DNA of 64,000 nucleotides from Hermatobates lingyangjiaoensis (Eukaryota > Arthropoda > Insecta > Hemiptera > Hermatobatidae): the NCBI GenBank assembly GCA_026182355.1, contig JAPFBL010000535.1:122106-186105 (forward strand), written 5' to 3'. Every line of letters begins with the position of its first letter. The stretch's first letter is position 1. Shown piece after piece: positions 11,313 to 25,300 of this stretch. Made by a program: the position numbers and the translations under genes. The notes under the pieces were generated by a model. That model had not been told where the DNA came from. It saw nothing but the letters and a program-made list of their open reading frames with translations, and did no database searches.

Positions 11313-12479
11313 AGTCTTGTTTTCCCATTTCATATTGGAAAACAATGGTTTGGGAGTTACCGCTACAGATCTTAAGTATTTTTTTTTCTGACTTCTTACT
11401 GTTGTTTGGACGTTGAATTTTGTTTCACTTATTTATTGTGAAATCTTGTTACAGAATTTAGAGCATATAATAATTTCCGTTTCTATTTTGAATGAATTCT
11501 GAAAAAGGTAAATTACTTCTTAACTTGCTATTTTGATAAAAAAAAATTTATTTTTTCCGAAGAAAAAACTGTTCCCATACTTATTTATCTTATACTATTA
11601 CCTGCCTGTTTTTTTGTTGATTTTACTAGTACAAAAATTTAATTAGTGATTTTAGGGGATCATTATCTGTATTTAAGCCTGATGATAGTAGTATTAAATA
11701 TGGAAACGTTGGCTGAAAAAATACCTGACTATGGTAAGGCAGTCATATAGGAACTACTGATTACGTATCAACATCACATACAGGCAGATTATGCCATGTA
11801 TAATTTGGGTTCAACAACATGAATTCGTATAGAATAAACAATGGTCATAAAATCAAATAATACTTGAAATGCTGGTTACCATCACATAAGGTGACATCAA
11901 GATACACAATATACCAGGCAAGTCGGATTTCAGTTATGATTTAGCTCAAATATATATCAATGTCGATAGTGACCAGAACAGTTTTTATTAAAAAAAAAAA
12001 ATTAAAGACAAAACATCAGACCTTTAAATATTATGTCAATTTCATATATTTTAATTCAAAATAGGATTTTTATTTTGCTTTTACCATTTATTTTTTTTTT
12101 ACAAAAGAATATCAATGTTTTTAGTGTTTAAAAAATGTATAAATATTTGTTGTAAACACTATTGTTACTTGTTTGTAAATAAAAGCGATTCTAGTCAGTT
12201 TAGTGCTTGCCTGTTCTCAAAGTGAATGGTCATTGTTTTTCACTTTACAGGTATTATTACCAGTAAGAATGTGGTTATTATGAAGTGTCTTATCTTAGGC
12301 ATCCTAAAACTTTTCTCCAAAAATTGTAGATATTTTGTCAGATATCAGAATCTGTAAACTATGAAGTATGATTATTTAAAAAATTAATTTTCCCACAATA
12401 GGAAATATTTAAGTTTTATGTTGTAAAAGTATAAGCCTAATTGCCTGTTTTGTCTATCTGTCCAAGTGCTGCAGCTCTA

Positions 12480-13515
12480 ATAGCATTAAAATTCAACTTC
12501 CATGTTTGATCTATAAAACTAGTGTCATTTCTTGTAGCAGTAAACTCAACTTCCAAGTTATTTCTGTGTACCTAGTGTCAGTTCTAGTAGCAGTAAACTC
12601 AACTTCCAAGTTATTTCTATGTATCTAGTAGCAGTAACTCGATTTAAAGTTATTTCTATGTATCTAGTGTCAGTTCTAATTGTAGTAATCTCAACTTCCA
12701 AGTTATTTCTATGTATCTAGTAGCAGTAAACTCGATTTAAAGTTATTTCTATGTATTTAGTGTCAGTTCTAATTGTAGTAATCTCAACTTCCAAGTTATT
12801 TCTATGTATCTAGTAGCAGTAAACTCGATTTAAAGTTATTTCTATGTATCTAGTGTCAGTTCTAATTGTAGTAATCTCAACTTCCAAGTTATTTCTATGT
12901 ATCTAGTGTCAGTTCTAGTAGCAGTAAACTCAACTTCCAAGTTATTTCTATGTATGTAGTGTCAGTTCTAGTAGCAGTAAAACTCAACTTCCAAGTTATT
13001 TCTATGTATGTAGTGTCAGTTCTAGTAGCAGTAAAACTCAACTTCCAAGTTATTTCTATGTATCTAGTGCCACTTCTAGTAGCAGTAAACTCAACTTCCA
13101 AGTTATTTCTATGTATGTAGTGTCAGTTCTAGTAGCAGTAAAACTCAACTTCCAAGTTATTTCTATGTATGTAGTGTCAGTTCTAGTAGCAGTAAAACTC
13201 AACTTCCAAGTTATTTCTATGTATCTAGTGCCACTTCTAGTAGCAGTAAACTCAACTTCCAAGTTATTTCTATGTATGTAGTGTCAGTTCTAGTAGCAGT
13301 AAAACTCAACTTCCAAGTTATTTCTATGTATGTAGTGTCAGTTCTAGTAGCAGTAAAACTCAACTTCCAAGTTATTTCTATGTATGTAGTGTCAGTTCTA
13401 GTAGCAGTAAACTCAACTTCCAAGTTATTTCTATGTATGTAGTGTCAGTTCTAGTAGCAGTAAAACTCAACTTCCAAGTTATTTCTATGTATGTAGTGTC
13501 AGTTCTAGTAGCAAA
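12480..13515 (+). repeat. 54-base minisatellite with 161-base higher-order unit
   Basis: About 18 copies of a roughly 54-base unit (TAGTAGCAGTAAAACTCAAC, TTCCAAGTTATTTCTATGTA, TGTAGTGTCAGTTC). In the right half three units form a repeat of about 161 bases, seen as identical minus-strand ORFs whose starts are 161 bases apart. The left half is more diverged. It lies between COX10 and EXTL3. Confidence 0.93.
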
Positions 13516-13599
13516 AACAGTTATATAAGTGCATTCTAGTAACTCAACGTTCAAGTTTTTTTATTATAATCCATTGTCTGTTCTAGTAGCAGAAAGGAC

Positions 13600-14735
13600 T
13601 TCTACACCACTGTTTAAACTATAGATTTGAGAGTGACTATAGATCAAATCACTTTGATCTAAAGATGATGGAAACAACTGACATAAGATAAAACAAAAAA
13701 ATACTATATATTTTTTCTACTATACACAGCTTTTTTACAAAATATATTTACATATAAACAATTTTTATTTAAAAGAAACTATACTTATTAAAAAAAACGA
13801 ATTATATTAATAAATACAGAAAGGGAAATATCGACTTCTACTTATGGCACGCTATTGCATTGTGTATAGTTCTATTTTATGAGTATCATATGAATTAGTC
13901 TTTGATTTTAACTTTAAATCTTACAATGGTTTACAAGTATTTTTACTAAGTAGTTAGGAAAATATGTTTTGAGGATATTAATTGGAACAATCTATCAAAA
14001 GAAGAGTAAAAATAGATTGCGAAGCGCATTAGGCACGAGTCCTTTGTATCGTGAGTATATGAACAGTCACGTCACGTAAAATAACGTAAAATCACGTCAT
14101 ATAAAATAACTTTCATTAAAAAAAAATAATGCATTGCGCGGTTCTACTTTCAACATAGAATAAACATATAAAAATTAAAAAATATGAGCGTTTGAGCGAG
14201 TATCTAAATAAAAAAAAATTTACAACAAAAATGTATTTAAAATTTAATAAATAAACACTTATTTATCGCAAATATTAAAGATGAATTAATTTATATTGAA
14301 CAGAAAGTGATGTCAAATAATATTTTTTTAAATTTTTTTTTTTAAAACAAAAACGTATAATTCAAATCATACAAAAATAATCAAAATAAATTAACTGGTT
14401 ATGAACAAACTTTTCTGAGTGATTTTTTTTTCAATATCAATATTTAATAGACATTTCATTTCATATTGTACTAAAAATTAGAGGTTTTCTTTAGCATTTA
14501 AGACCCTATACGACAATCCAAAGACTGAAATATAGAGACTAGGCGATGAATGAATCAAACAAAAAAATTCTAAACTCCTATTAACAAAATTTTTTTTTTT
14601 GTTACATATAAAGGAATTCATCTAAGAAATGTTTGGATTACTAGTTAATCCAAAATTGACCTTTTTCTATAGAACAACGGTCAAATTTAGTATTTTTTTT
14701 TTTTTATTAAGGATGCCTCTTTTTTCACTCTCGTT
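13600..14735. other. AT-rich intergenic sequence, nothing recognised
   Basis: Long A and T runs, no coherent ORF and no repeat family I recognise. Just after the EXTL3 stop the minus strand has AATAAA at 14703-14708, a possible but very close polyadenylation signal. Confidence 0.5.
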
Positions 14736-17700
14736 TTATATGAATTTAAAACATTTTTGCTTGTCATGAGGAATTCTTGTTTTAAAAAGAATTGAGTCTG
14801 CTCGAAACTGGGTGTTAAGTAGAGGTGTGTATCCAAAAACCTAAAAAAAAAAACTGTCATTTATCTATAATTGAATAATATTACAAAACAACAAAAATAA
14901 AAGGTAATGCAGAAAAATCACAATAAATAAAGACGTGATGCAATCAATGAAGTTTAAACCACAATGGAAAAAAAAAGGAAAACAATAGAAATAAATGCTG
15001 TGAGGCCTTTCAACATATGAGGCGTCCAGTGTCAGAGGGGCGAACCGTCACATTTACCGGTTTTGAGTTAGGCATGGAATATGAAAGACGCAACCCTCCT
15101 CTACATGTATACAAAGATTGGAAGCGATATTGGCACTTATGACAAGTTTGTAGAAGCTCTAGCATAGCTTGTTTTTTTCACGTGTTGGGAGCCGATCAAC
15201 TCTGGAGAATGAATGACAGATGGGCGACAAAATAATGATCTCGATTGTGATACACTTCAGTGACAAAATCATGAAAATTCGAATGGTATAATTAATGCAC
15301 TAATGAATAATGCAATTAAGTATAATTAATTACAGCACTAACGTCGTGGTCTAAATGCTTAATTCACATTATAAAGCAAACATTAGCAACATAAAAACAT
15401 TCATTGCTCCAGTAATGCATCAGTGTCAAGATTTTCCAAAATTAATTAATTAATTATTAAAAATTAGTTACTAATATCAGCAAATGGGTATTCAATGATC
15501 TTATTTTGATCTTAATGCAATCATTTTATTATGTTTTTGTATGTTTATTACTATAAATGTCATAATTTTCAAAATGTGGCTATTTTTCTAATTTTTTTTT
15601 GACATTTAAAAATTTTTTAATATGTTTTTTTTCAGTTCTCATAACAATGTATGGGTAATGAAATATTATAATTATGTGTTATAAGTAATGTTGAGCTACT
15701 TCTTGAGAGTTGGGAAACTTCCAAATCTTTAAATCTAATTATCTCAAAACTATAATTTGGCTAGCTCGCCCCTCTGACACTGGACGCCCTCATATGTCAT
15801 CAGAGAGCAAACAAAGTAAAAACTGAGAAGCTAACGTAAAAGTAATGGAGGATTAAAGTAGCTTCATTACTTTTGTATTAGCTTCTCAGTTTCCTCTCTG
15901 ATGACATATGGAAAAGGATTGTTTTCCTTTTTCCGTTGTGGTTTAAACTTCATAAAAGATAATATAAATACAATTCAAATGAATCACCTGTAGATCAGAG
16001 GAAAAGGTTATTGTCCACAAGGGATTTCATTTCTGAATAAAACAGCCTCAATTAAATAACAATGACAAATCAATAGCCTATTTAAGTTATTCAATTGCAC
16101 TAATTTCGGACTCACAATAAATAAGATGTGGAATTTACAGTTAAAAATATTTTTCCTGCTGATCACAGTTCATCCTTTATATTTACTTATTCAATAATCA
16201 AACCACAATATGAAATAGGAAAACAAGACTAAGATCTTTTAACCGTAACAAGCTGTCTTCATCAGAGTCAAAAACCCAAATGATTTTGGGTCAATCATTT
16301 GGGTTTTTGACTCTGACGAAGACCGCTTGATACGATTGAAAATCTTAGTCTTGTTTTCCCATTTCTTATTGTGGTTTGATCATTGATTGTTATTTCACGT
16401 GTTTATGTGAAATCTTATTATATTGATGTTTAACTATTTTATTAAAAATTTATTACTTTTTTATTAATGCTTTAAAACATCAGAAATATTAAAGTGGTTA
16501 TCAAAATTAGGTGAAAAATTAGTCCCAGATGAACATAAGGGGCAACTAAAGTAAAAAATTATGAAAGATTCTAGAAAAAAAAGCAGGCTAAAAGTACATA
16601 GTTAAACGTGCCATCACCGTCTGTTTTGTTTCATTATTTATAGTAACTTTTGTTACATTATTACTATCCCTTCCCCAAATCATATTCCATGTGATATTTT
16701 GAGTTTATAGTAGGCAGTTTTATAAATTATGTAATTATATATATACATATATGTGCAATATTACACATAAAAATGTGAAATAACAATCAATGATTAAACT
16801 ACAATATGAAGTGGGAAACAAAGACTAAGATCTTTCAACCACAACAAGCGATCTTCGTCAGAGTTAGATTTTTGACTCTGACGAAGACCGATTGTTGTGG
16901 TGGAAAGATCTTAGCCTTTGTTTCCCATTTCATAATGTGGTTTGATCATTGATTGTTATTTCACGTGTTTATGTACAATCTTGTTATACATATATATATA
17001 TTATATATAAAGTTTAAAATATTATTGTAATATAGAATAGTACTATACCTGAGTAAAGAAATTAATACACTTATGCCTTTCTTGAAAATGCGTGTCATCT
17101 TCAGAAAGTGAAACAGGGCAACCAGGACAACGAAAAGTCCATCTTGAGGTAACCTAAGCAGAACATCAATGGATTAAGAGACAAAGGTAAGGCACTAAAG
17201 ATGATTAAGACACTAAGAGACTAATTAAGGGACAGTCCCTAGTTACCTGTCGGTTAATGATAAACAAGTTTCTCTAAAAGCTTTTGAGGAAATCCACATT
17301 TAGCTCCTAGGAGCATGCTCTAATCTTGGCTTGAATTTAAGTTGGTTTATTTATTTATTTCTGTAACTTAATATTATGTATTATTACTTTATTTTATCAT
17401 CTCATTTTTTTTACAATTTTTGGAAAAAAAATTAATAATTTTTTTTATATATTTCCTTTACTTTTTGTTTTCTTCACCTTTATTCTTCTTTAATGTTTCT
17501 TTTTAACTCGACTCCTTGATTATTTTTCTCCTTCGTGGTAGCGCTGATTTAGCCCTCACCTAGTCAGTTCTTTAGTTGACTGTCGTCTCTCCGTCAATTG
17601 ACTTCTCCTGAGGACGACCGCCATAACGGCCGAAATATTGAAAAGTAAGTTTTTTTTATGTTTCTTTCTATGTGTCACAGTTTATTTTACGTGTAATCTG

Positions 17701-19302
17701 TCCTACCGGACCACACTTCATTTATCAGATATATATATATATATATGATCAAACCACAATTAAAATTGGAAAAACAAGACTAAGATTTTTCAACCGTAAC
17801 AAGCGGTCTTCGTCAGAGTCAAAAACCCAACTGGGTTTTTCCCATTCCATATTGTGGTTTGGTCATCGATTGTTGTTTCACGTGTTTATGTGAAATCATT
17901 TTATATATATTGTAAACAGGAAAACGATACAAAAGAACAACAAACGTTTCACGGTGAATCACAAACATAGAACTAAGGAACATACACACTTACGTCTCTA
18001 ATTTTCGGTTGAACGGTCATCAGGAGAGTTGAGATAGGGACACCAAGCGCACTTGTGGAGCGACGGTTGGAGACCAACAGTGTTGTCACACGCGTGCCCG
18101 GTTCAAGTGAGGTAAGAAAAATTAACTGAGAGTAAGCTAAGAAATAGAAAGTGAAAATGAAGAAAATTAGGAAATATAAATAATAAAAACTTAAAAGGTA
18201 ATAATGAAGAAAATAAGAGGGAAATAGCTGGAACAAAATAAAATCCAGGAATATAAATAATAAATACTTAAATAATAATAATGATGAGGATGATTGGATA
18301 AAGTTGTATAAATAATAATTTAAGATAAAAATAAAAAGATAATAATCAAAAAATAATAGTCAAAGGTAAACTAATCTCTAACCATTCAGAACAGCCCTAT
18401 CTTTTTAAATTCAAACCTGGTTTACAACGGGCATTTAGAGAATGTGCCTCCTCGGATGCGCGTAAGGTGACCGTTTTACTCTCTGGAGGAACTTGTCTTA
18501 ATATCTACACCCTAAAGCACTCGTTGAAGGAGAGTCCATGGATGGCGAGGGGTTCGTCGTTTATTGACGAAAGCTCTCTGTTTGTGATTCACCGTGAAAC
18601 GTATATATATATATTTATATATTGAAAAAGGCTTATACTCTTCCTGATAAAGGAAAAAGGAGGTGTGAGGAAACTTTTCAATAGAGAGTCATCAGACATC
18701 TCTGATTGATAATATCTTTCAGTATATAATATCAATATAGTATACTGATACTATAATATAGTATGTATACTATATTAATATAAATGAAATAATAAAACGT
18801 TTATGATAATTAATCGAATATAGTTACCTTTATTGGAGGTTTCCTAGTAAAGTGGGAGACTAAAAAGTTCATTGCAATATCTTCACAGTTCATGTATTCA
18901 TCTACTTTGTCTCTGATAGCCTGAGGTAACCAATTAGTGTAGAGATATGTGTAATACTTGTGGACAAAAGCAGCTCCTGAAAAGTAAGCAAATGGAGAGT
19001 AATGACCATTATATGTCATCATGAGGACTTATGTGTCACTCGGAACTCTGAAAATACTAGATTGTTACAAATAGATGAGTGCGATTTAAGGTCTTAGTAA
19101 AATACGAGTGGTGATGAACTCACCGTTTGTTTACAAATTATATAGTTCATTACTGAATAGCTCCATTAGACATATATATCAGACTGACAGATTCAGTCTG
19201 AAGATCGTGAATAATGAGACTGCGGTACACTTCACTGATCCATGTTCGAAAGAAGTTCCGCTACCTATACCAATATATATATATAACAACAAAAAGCAGA
19301 GG

Positions 19303-19346
<44 letters not shown>

Positions 19347-22300
19347 CAACAAACAGCAGAGGTTTCATATACATATATATATGAAAAGATTTCACATATA
19401 CACGTGAAATAACAATCAATGATCAAACCACAATATGAAATGGAAAAACAAGACTAAGATCTTTCAACCGTAACAACCAACTGACTCTGAAAACCCTTAG
19501 TTGGGTTTTTGACTGACGAAGACCGCTGGTTACGGTTGAAAGGTCTTAGTCTTGCTTTCCCACAATATGAAATGAAAAAAAAAAAAGACTAAGATCTTTC
19601 AACGGTAAGAAGCGGTCTTCGTCAGAGTTAAAAACCCAACTGAGGGTTTTTCAGAGTCAGTTGGTTTTTTAAGTCTGACGAAGACCGCTCGTTACGGTTG
19701 AAAGATCTTAGTCTTGTTTTCCCATTTCTTATTCTGGTTGATCATTGATATATATATATATATATACAAAATAAAATTTATCAGGACTCAGACAGTTCAT
19801 TAGGTTTGAAACAGAACTTTAAACATTAAAATTTGAAACAGAACAAGTTAACTATTTCATTAAAAATTTTTTTTAAACTACTTGATACTTCAACAACCAT
19901 TGTCTAGTTTGAATAAAGAAAAAAAAAAACTAGTTTGTAATAGATTGTTTTTCTCTTACCAGTCAAAACCATGGAGAGTTCACAGGAGTAATTGGAGTTG
20001 TACAGCCAACCACCGTGGTTAAGGTCTAAGGCGTGAAATCGTCCAGGGAATCCTACCACACGGTCTCTTTGCTCTCGCCAAACTCTGAAAATTTACAATA
20101 CTTATTTGTTAGTTAAAATAAAAAAAAAAAAGAAAAAAAGTTAGGCTATCCCTTCGACTTATATATTTTGTTGAATTTTTGTACATTAACTTGGGAGACC
20201 AGGTGAGCTCAGTGGTTAACTTTTGAACTAGTATGTCAGAGGTTCGACACCCACCTGGCCCCCGTTTTTTTTTTGATATGGAAGATAAATAAATCTGAGC
20301 AGTTGTCCCAACGAAATGACGTTAAACCGTCGGTCTCGAGCCTATACGATGTCAGGAACCCATTAAAGATTCCTATTCTAAATACACTTGAGGTAAGCAA
20401 AATTTAGGACTCCCCATATAGAATCAACTGTGGCTATATTCAAGCGATTTCACTCCTAGAACAAACATAAAGGTGAAATCCTTATAAATTTGGGCGTTGA
20501 AAAACAAACAGATTTCAGTACATTAAATAAAGATAACAATTACGATCCTGAAGAATTGTAAATCTCTTTACAAAATTGTCTGTCATCCTACGGAAGAAAC
20601 TCATCCTGCAGATGCAGGTTTACCTTCTGAGCAGCACAATTTACTAACCTGATAACGACAGGTATCGAAATATCGTATTGAGTTCTTGTATTTTCCTTTT
20701 GTGATTTTATTTTACTTAATTCCTTAGATAATTTCCGATAATACTTTAAACATATGTACAATAATAATAATAAAAAATAAATTCAATAATAAAACAACCG
20801 TTTGAGAGAATAGGTGTATTATGTAATAGGGATTAAGTCAATTTTCTAGGTTCAAAAATCAAATTTCGTTACCGACGTTTCGGGTTCATTTAAAAACTTT
20901 TTTCATACCTTATCTCCTCATAAAAACCCACATTTTTTTCTTATTCATTTAAACCGAAATATACAGGGTGTATGGAGAAGATGCCTATGGAAAAAAGGTT
21001 TTAAAGAAAACCGAAATGTCGGCAAACCGAAAGTTTGATTTTTGAATCTAAAAAATTGACCGAAACCCGGTATTATATAACAAACCAATAATAATAATAA
21101 TAATAATAAATATATATAATTTAAAGTGTTAAAGTTAATATTATTATTAGCATACCTAAATCCAAATATAATTTCATCATGCCGCAGATGAGCATCATCA
21201 TCCACTGATAGCACTGCTTCTGTTTGGATTGCATCAAAAGGAAGGAATCTGTTGTTTAAACTGTTCTTCTTTGCTTTAACAACCTGAAACAGTATTTAAA
21301 AGAAATCACTAAACGCATGGACTGAGTATTTAATAAGGGAGAACAAACACACATAGACACAAATATTGATGGTTAGAGGTAGTCTTTTGTGATTACCTCA
21401 CAAGGTTATTCTACAGTGGGAGTTTAAAATCTTATCTAACTCACAAGTGTATTTAAAGCAGGGGTTTTTTATCAAGTACCTGAGAGTCAATAAGAATCGT
21501 GAGAACAAGAAACAATAATATGACAACTTAGTTATAAAATGATAATAAGTTCATTTGACTTGGAATCCCCATACTCGACTGAAAAGACTTGACCTAAAAC
21601 GACGCTTCTTACTACTGTACAGACTCCTCGGAAAACATTCAAAATTGACACTCCACAACAAAGTGCTGTTATATAAAACATTACTGCGACCGATCTGGAC
21701 TTACGGAATTGAAACCTTCCAACATTTACAAAATACAATCATTGCAATCAAGAATCCTCCGTACTATCACAAATGCTCCTTATTACGTAAAAAACTATAC
21801 CCTTCATAAAGACCTAAAAATTCCATTCATCCAAAACCTTGCCTCTGATCGTTACAAGTCCTTTCACAACAGCCTTTCCTCTCACCCAAATCCATTAGTA
21901 CGAATCCTTACTTCCTCCTCACCTTCCCAGAATCTCCAAAGAAGACTCAAGAGAAAATGGCTCAGAGATCTATTAGTACAATAATATACTAATAATAATA
22001 AAAAAAAAAAAAAACCAATGTGAAAAGTTGAACCAGTGGGTTCTATTCTTTGTTCATGAGTATCAATGTTTTTTTTTTTAAGTAATCTATTACAACATAT
22101 GCCTGTTACGCAGAAGATGCGTAGTTGTATATTTAATAATAAAGATGTTAAAAAAAAAAAAAAAGTTCACTGGACTCAGAAAGGAAGAACTGAATGTTCC
22201 CAAGGGAGAACGCACATAAGCAAAATATTGACCTTTTGTGATTAATACACAATGGATATTCTACATTCGGAGTCCTAAATTTTGCCTAACTCAAGTGCAT

Positions 22301-25300
22301 TTCCTGTAGAGATCTTTAACGCGTACCTGACATCGTACAGTCTCGGGACCGACGGCTTAACGGCCTCTTCAAGGTGTACGACGTACTCAGAAGATTATTC
22401 ACAGATAAATCGAGGGCCAGGTGTTGATCGAACCCCGGACTACACTAGCCCAGAGGCGAGTTTGTTAACCACTGAGGTAACCTGGTCCTCTAATATGACG
22501 TCTTAGTTATAAAATGATAGTAAGTTCTTTGTATTAATACAAATTTTACTAAATCATTATTTGACTCATTATCTGTGAAATACGCAATTGCGTAATAGTT
22601 ACTCATACGTTGGGTGGGGGGCGGGGGGGGGGGATGAATAATACAAGTCTCCACACAAAAATGTTTTTTTTAATTTTTTTTTAAATTCAAACTATGCATT
22701 TCAAACATTTTGTGTTCATCGTCAGGTAAACATCTACAATACAAATTACATAAATTAAAAGTTACAAAAATAAATCGGAATTATATATAATAAAATTAAA
22801 AATGAATGACATTCCCAATGGGAGGAGTGCAGAACCTATAAGTAGGTGATGACAAAAGAAAAATCATTTTTCATTCTCTAAATGTTTACCTGACATACAT
22901 ATCATGTCCAACATTCATTTTTCATTTTATTGGTACATATTATTTTGGTCTATTTTTGTAACTTTTGTTATTTTTATATTGTAGATGATTACCTGACGAT
23001 GAATACAATGTGTTCGAAACGCTCAGTTTGAATGAAAAAAAAAAGAAGAAATTGTTGGAAATTTTATATTATCAATTTACCCCCCAGTATGAAATCATTG
23101 TTGTTGGTTTTTTTTTAAAGTAAGTTAAAAGTTATTTGACAATAGAATTAGAGATTCAAAATGATATTAAAGATGACAAGAAAATAGAAAGTTTTTGATT
23201 TACGTGAATGGGAACTCCAATTTCTGGCCATCTTAAGTCTTGAACAGGCGGTTTAGGTGAATTCCAAACAACAATGACTTTATTGAGATATGGTAACCCA
23301 TGGAGTCGACTTAGAGAGTTCATTAAAACCTGAAAAATAAAAAGTACATAAAGAACACTTATAAACAGATATTAAGATAACGCAAACTAAGTTACTTTTT
23401 ACAAAATTTGATATTAATCAATAAATTCTGTTTAGACAAACATGAAATAGTAGAAAATGCTTCAAGTTTTTGAATTTTCTATTTAGAAAATTTAACCAGT
23501 GGCATAGCAACGTGAGGGGAGGAATAGTCCACCCCGGGCAGCACGTGCCAGGGGGTGGGCCTTTTAAAGGGTGTAAAAAAAATAGAAAAAAATTAAAATA
23601 TTAAAAAAGCTAACAAAAGATCTGAAATTTTATACCAAAAGGAGTTTTTAGGGTTGTAATTGTTTTTATATTCTATGTGTGTAATACTATTTTTAAACTG
23701 TAATATTTGGAAATTAAAAATTAATTTATTTTAAATTGTTCAAAACTAGTTTTTTTTTAAGAGGAATTGAAAGTTTATTACATTTGTTTGTGTAGCCAGT
23801 TAATTTAATTGTACCCATTTTTTTTTCTTTGATTTGAATTATACGTTTTTGTTTTTGAACAATTTTTTTTTTTTTCATGATGACTGTATAAGTAAAAGAG
23901 TACTGTGATAAGATGAAAGTCTAGGGCTAATAACAGCAGTCTAAAATTAGATCCTTGATTGTAATTCCATAATAAATAAATGTTTTGTGGAATTTCTGTA
24001 ATTTTGATGGTTAACGGATTATCAACAGCCAGCGGGGGGGGGGGGGGAGAGAGGGGGGTGCAACTCTTATGACCACAACGGGTGGTAAAAATAGTTGATA
24101 CGCCATTGAAGTTAACTTTCCTAGGATAGGGATCACCGTTGTATAATCTTACGTCCCAAGGGAGAACGCACATAGATCAAATATTGTGCTTTTATGACAC
24201 TACACAATAAATATTTGACATTAGGAGTTTCAAAAATTTGCTTAATTCAAGTATATTTAAAGTAGTAGTTCTTTAGGGAGTACCTGGCATCGTACAGGCT
24301 CTAGACGGACGGTTTAACGTCCCCCAAACACAGTCCTTAACACAGTTTGAAGTTGTGTCTAGGATCTCTATGTCTTAGTAGTTTCTTCTAGTCCTTAGAT
24401 TTAAGTTTACTACTGGGAAAATATTGAGTACTCCAGGGTCTTTAGTAGTAAGCCTGTAGTATTCATAGTTTAAGTCTAGATACGTTAGTCATAGTTTTCT
24501 TTACTAGTTATTAGATTTAAAATCATCACTGGGGGAATATTGAGTGCACCACGGTTCTTAGTTTTTAAGTTTTCAGTAAATAATACCTAGGCAATTGGTT
24601 TTTGTTATCGTTCTTTTTCTTCCGACCTAAAGTATTGTTGCGTGAGTTAATTATTAATTAGCCTTATGCGCGACGAGTGCTCGCCAGGGTCCTTGGACAC
24701 CCTTGGTTGTTTTGTAGCCTGAGGGTGACTAAAGAGCTACACGTTTGACGTCGGCCTGTCTTGATTCAAGTTATATAGCCTAAAAGGCTTGGAGGAGATA
24801 AAATCAAAACAAAGTTTAACGTCCCCCTCCCCGAAGTGCCTTCACCTTGTCGTGGTGGGGAGGCTTAACATGCCTGGAATGGTTGTTTTCCTTATGGCAT
24901 GAACTAAGAAAGGCACAATCTAGATTAGCCTGGGTCAAGGTAGGAAGCAGCGCTCCTTTGCTCGCTTAGTAGACCTATGTCACCAACACTTGTTTTTTTT
25001 TTTCAATACTCCTTTCCCACTGTAGTAGGACATCAGTGGCTTTAGCTTCTCCCATGGTATCCAAAGTTCTTGGGCTGGTCTCCGTAAGTGGAAAGTCTAC
25101 TCAGTCGGACACCACACTTGTTCGGTAGCTGGGTCCCAAACCCCCTTCTTATCCTCTTCCGGCTTGTGTCTGTCTTTCTTAAGGCTTTTCCACGCCCCTT
25201 AGTAGAATCCAGAAACTTCGAATGTGGTGTTCGCTTAGTCGCGCACTTGTTCGGTAGCTGGGTCCCAAACCCCCTTCTTATCCTCTTCCGACTTGTGTCT

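Larger units (their letters stand above)
10459..12479. other. COX10 3' flank, no further gene seen
   Basis: Apart from the two AGATCT-family hammerhead-like repeats, this AT-rich stretch shows no ORF with recognisable similarity. AATAAA occurs near 12177, about 1.7 kb past the COX10 stop; it could end a long 3' UTR but cannot be assigned. Confidence 0.5.

Noticed and set aside
12480..13515. CRISPR-like array of regular repeats
   Set aside because: Units are contiguous without unique spacers, in a eukaryotic context.
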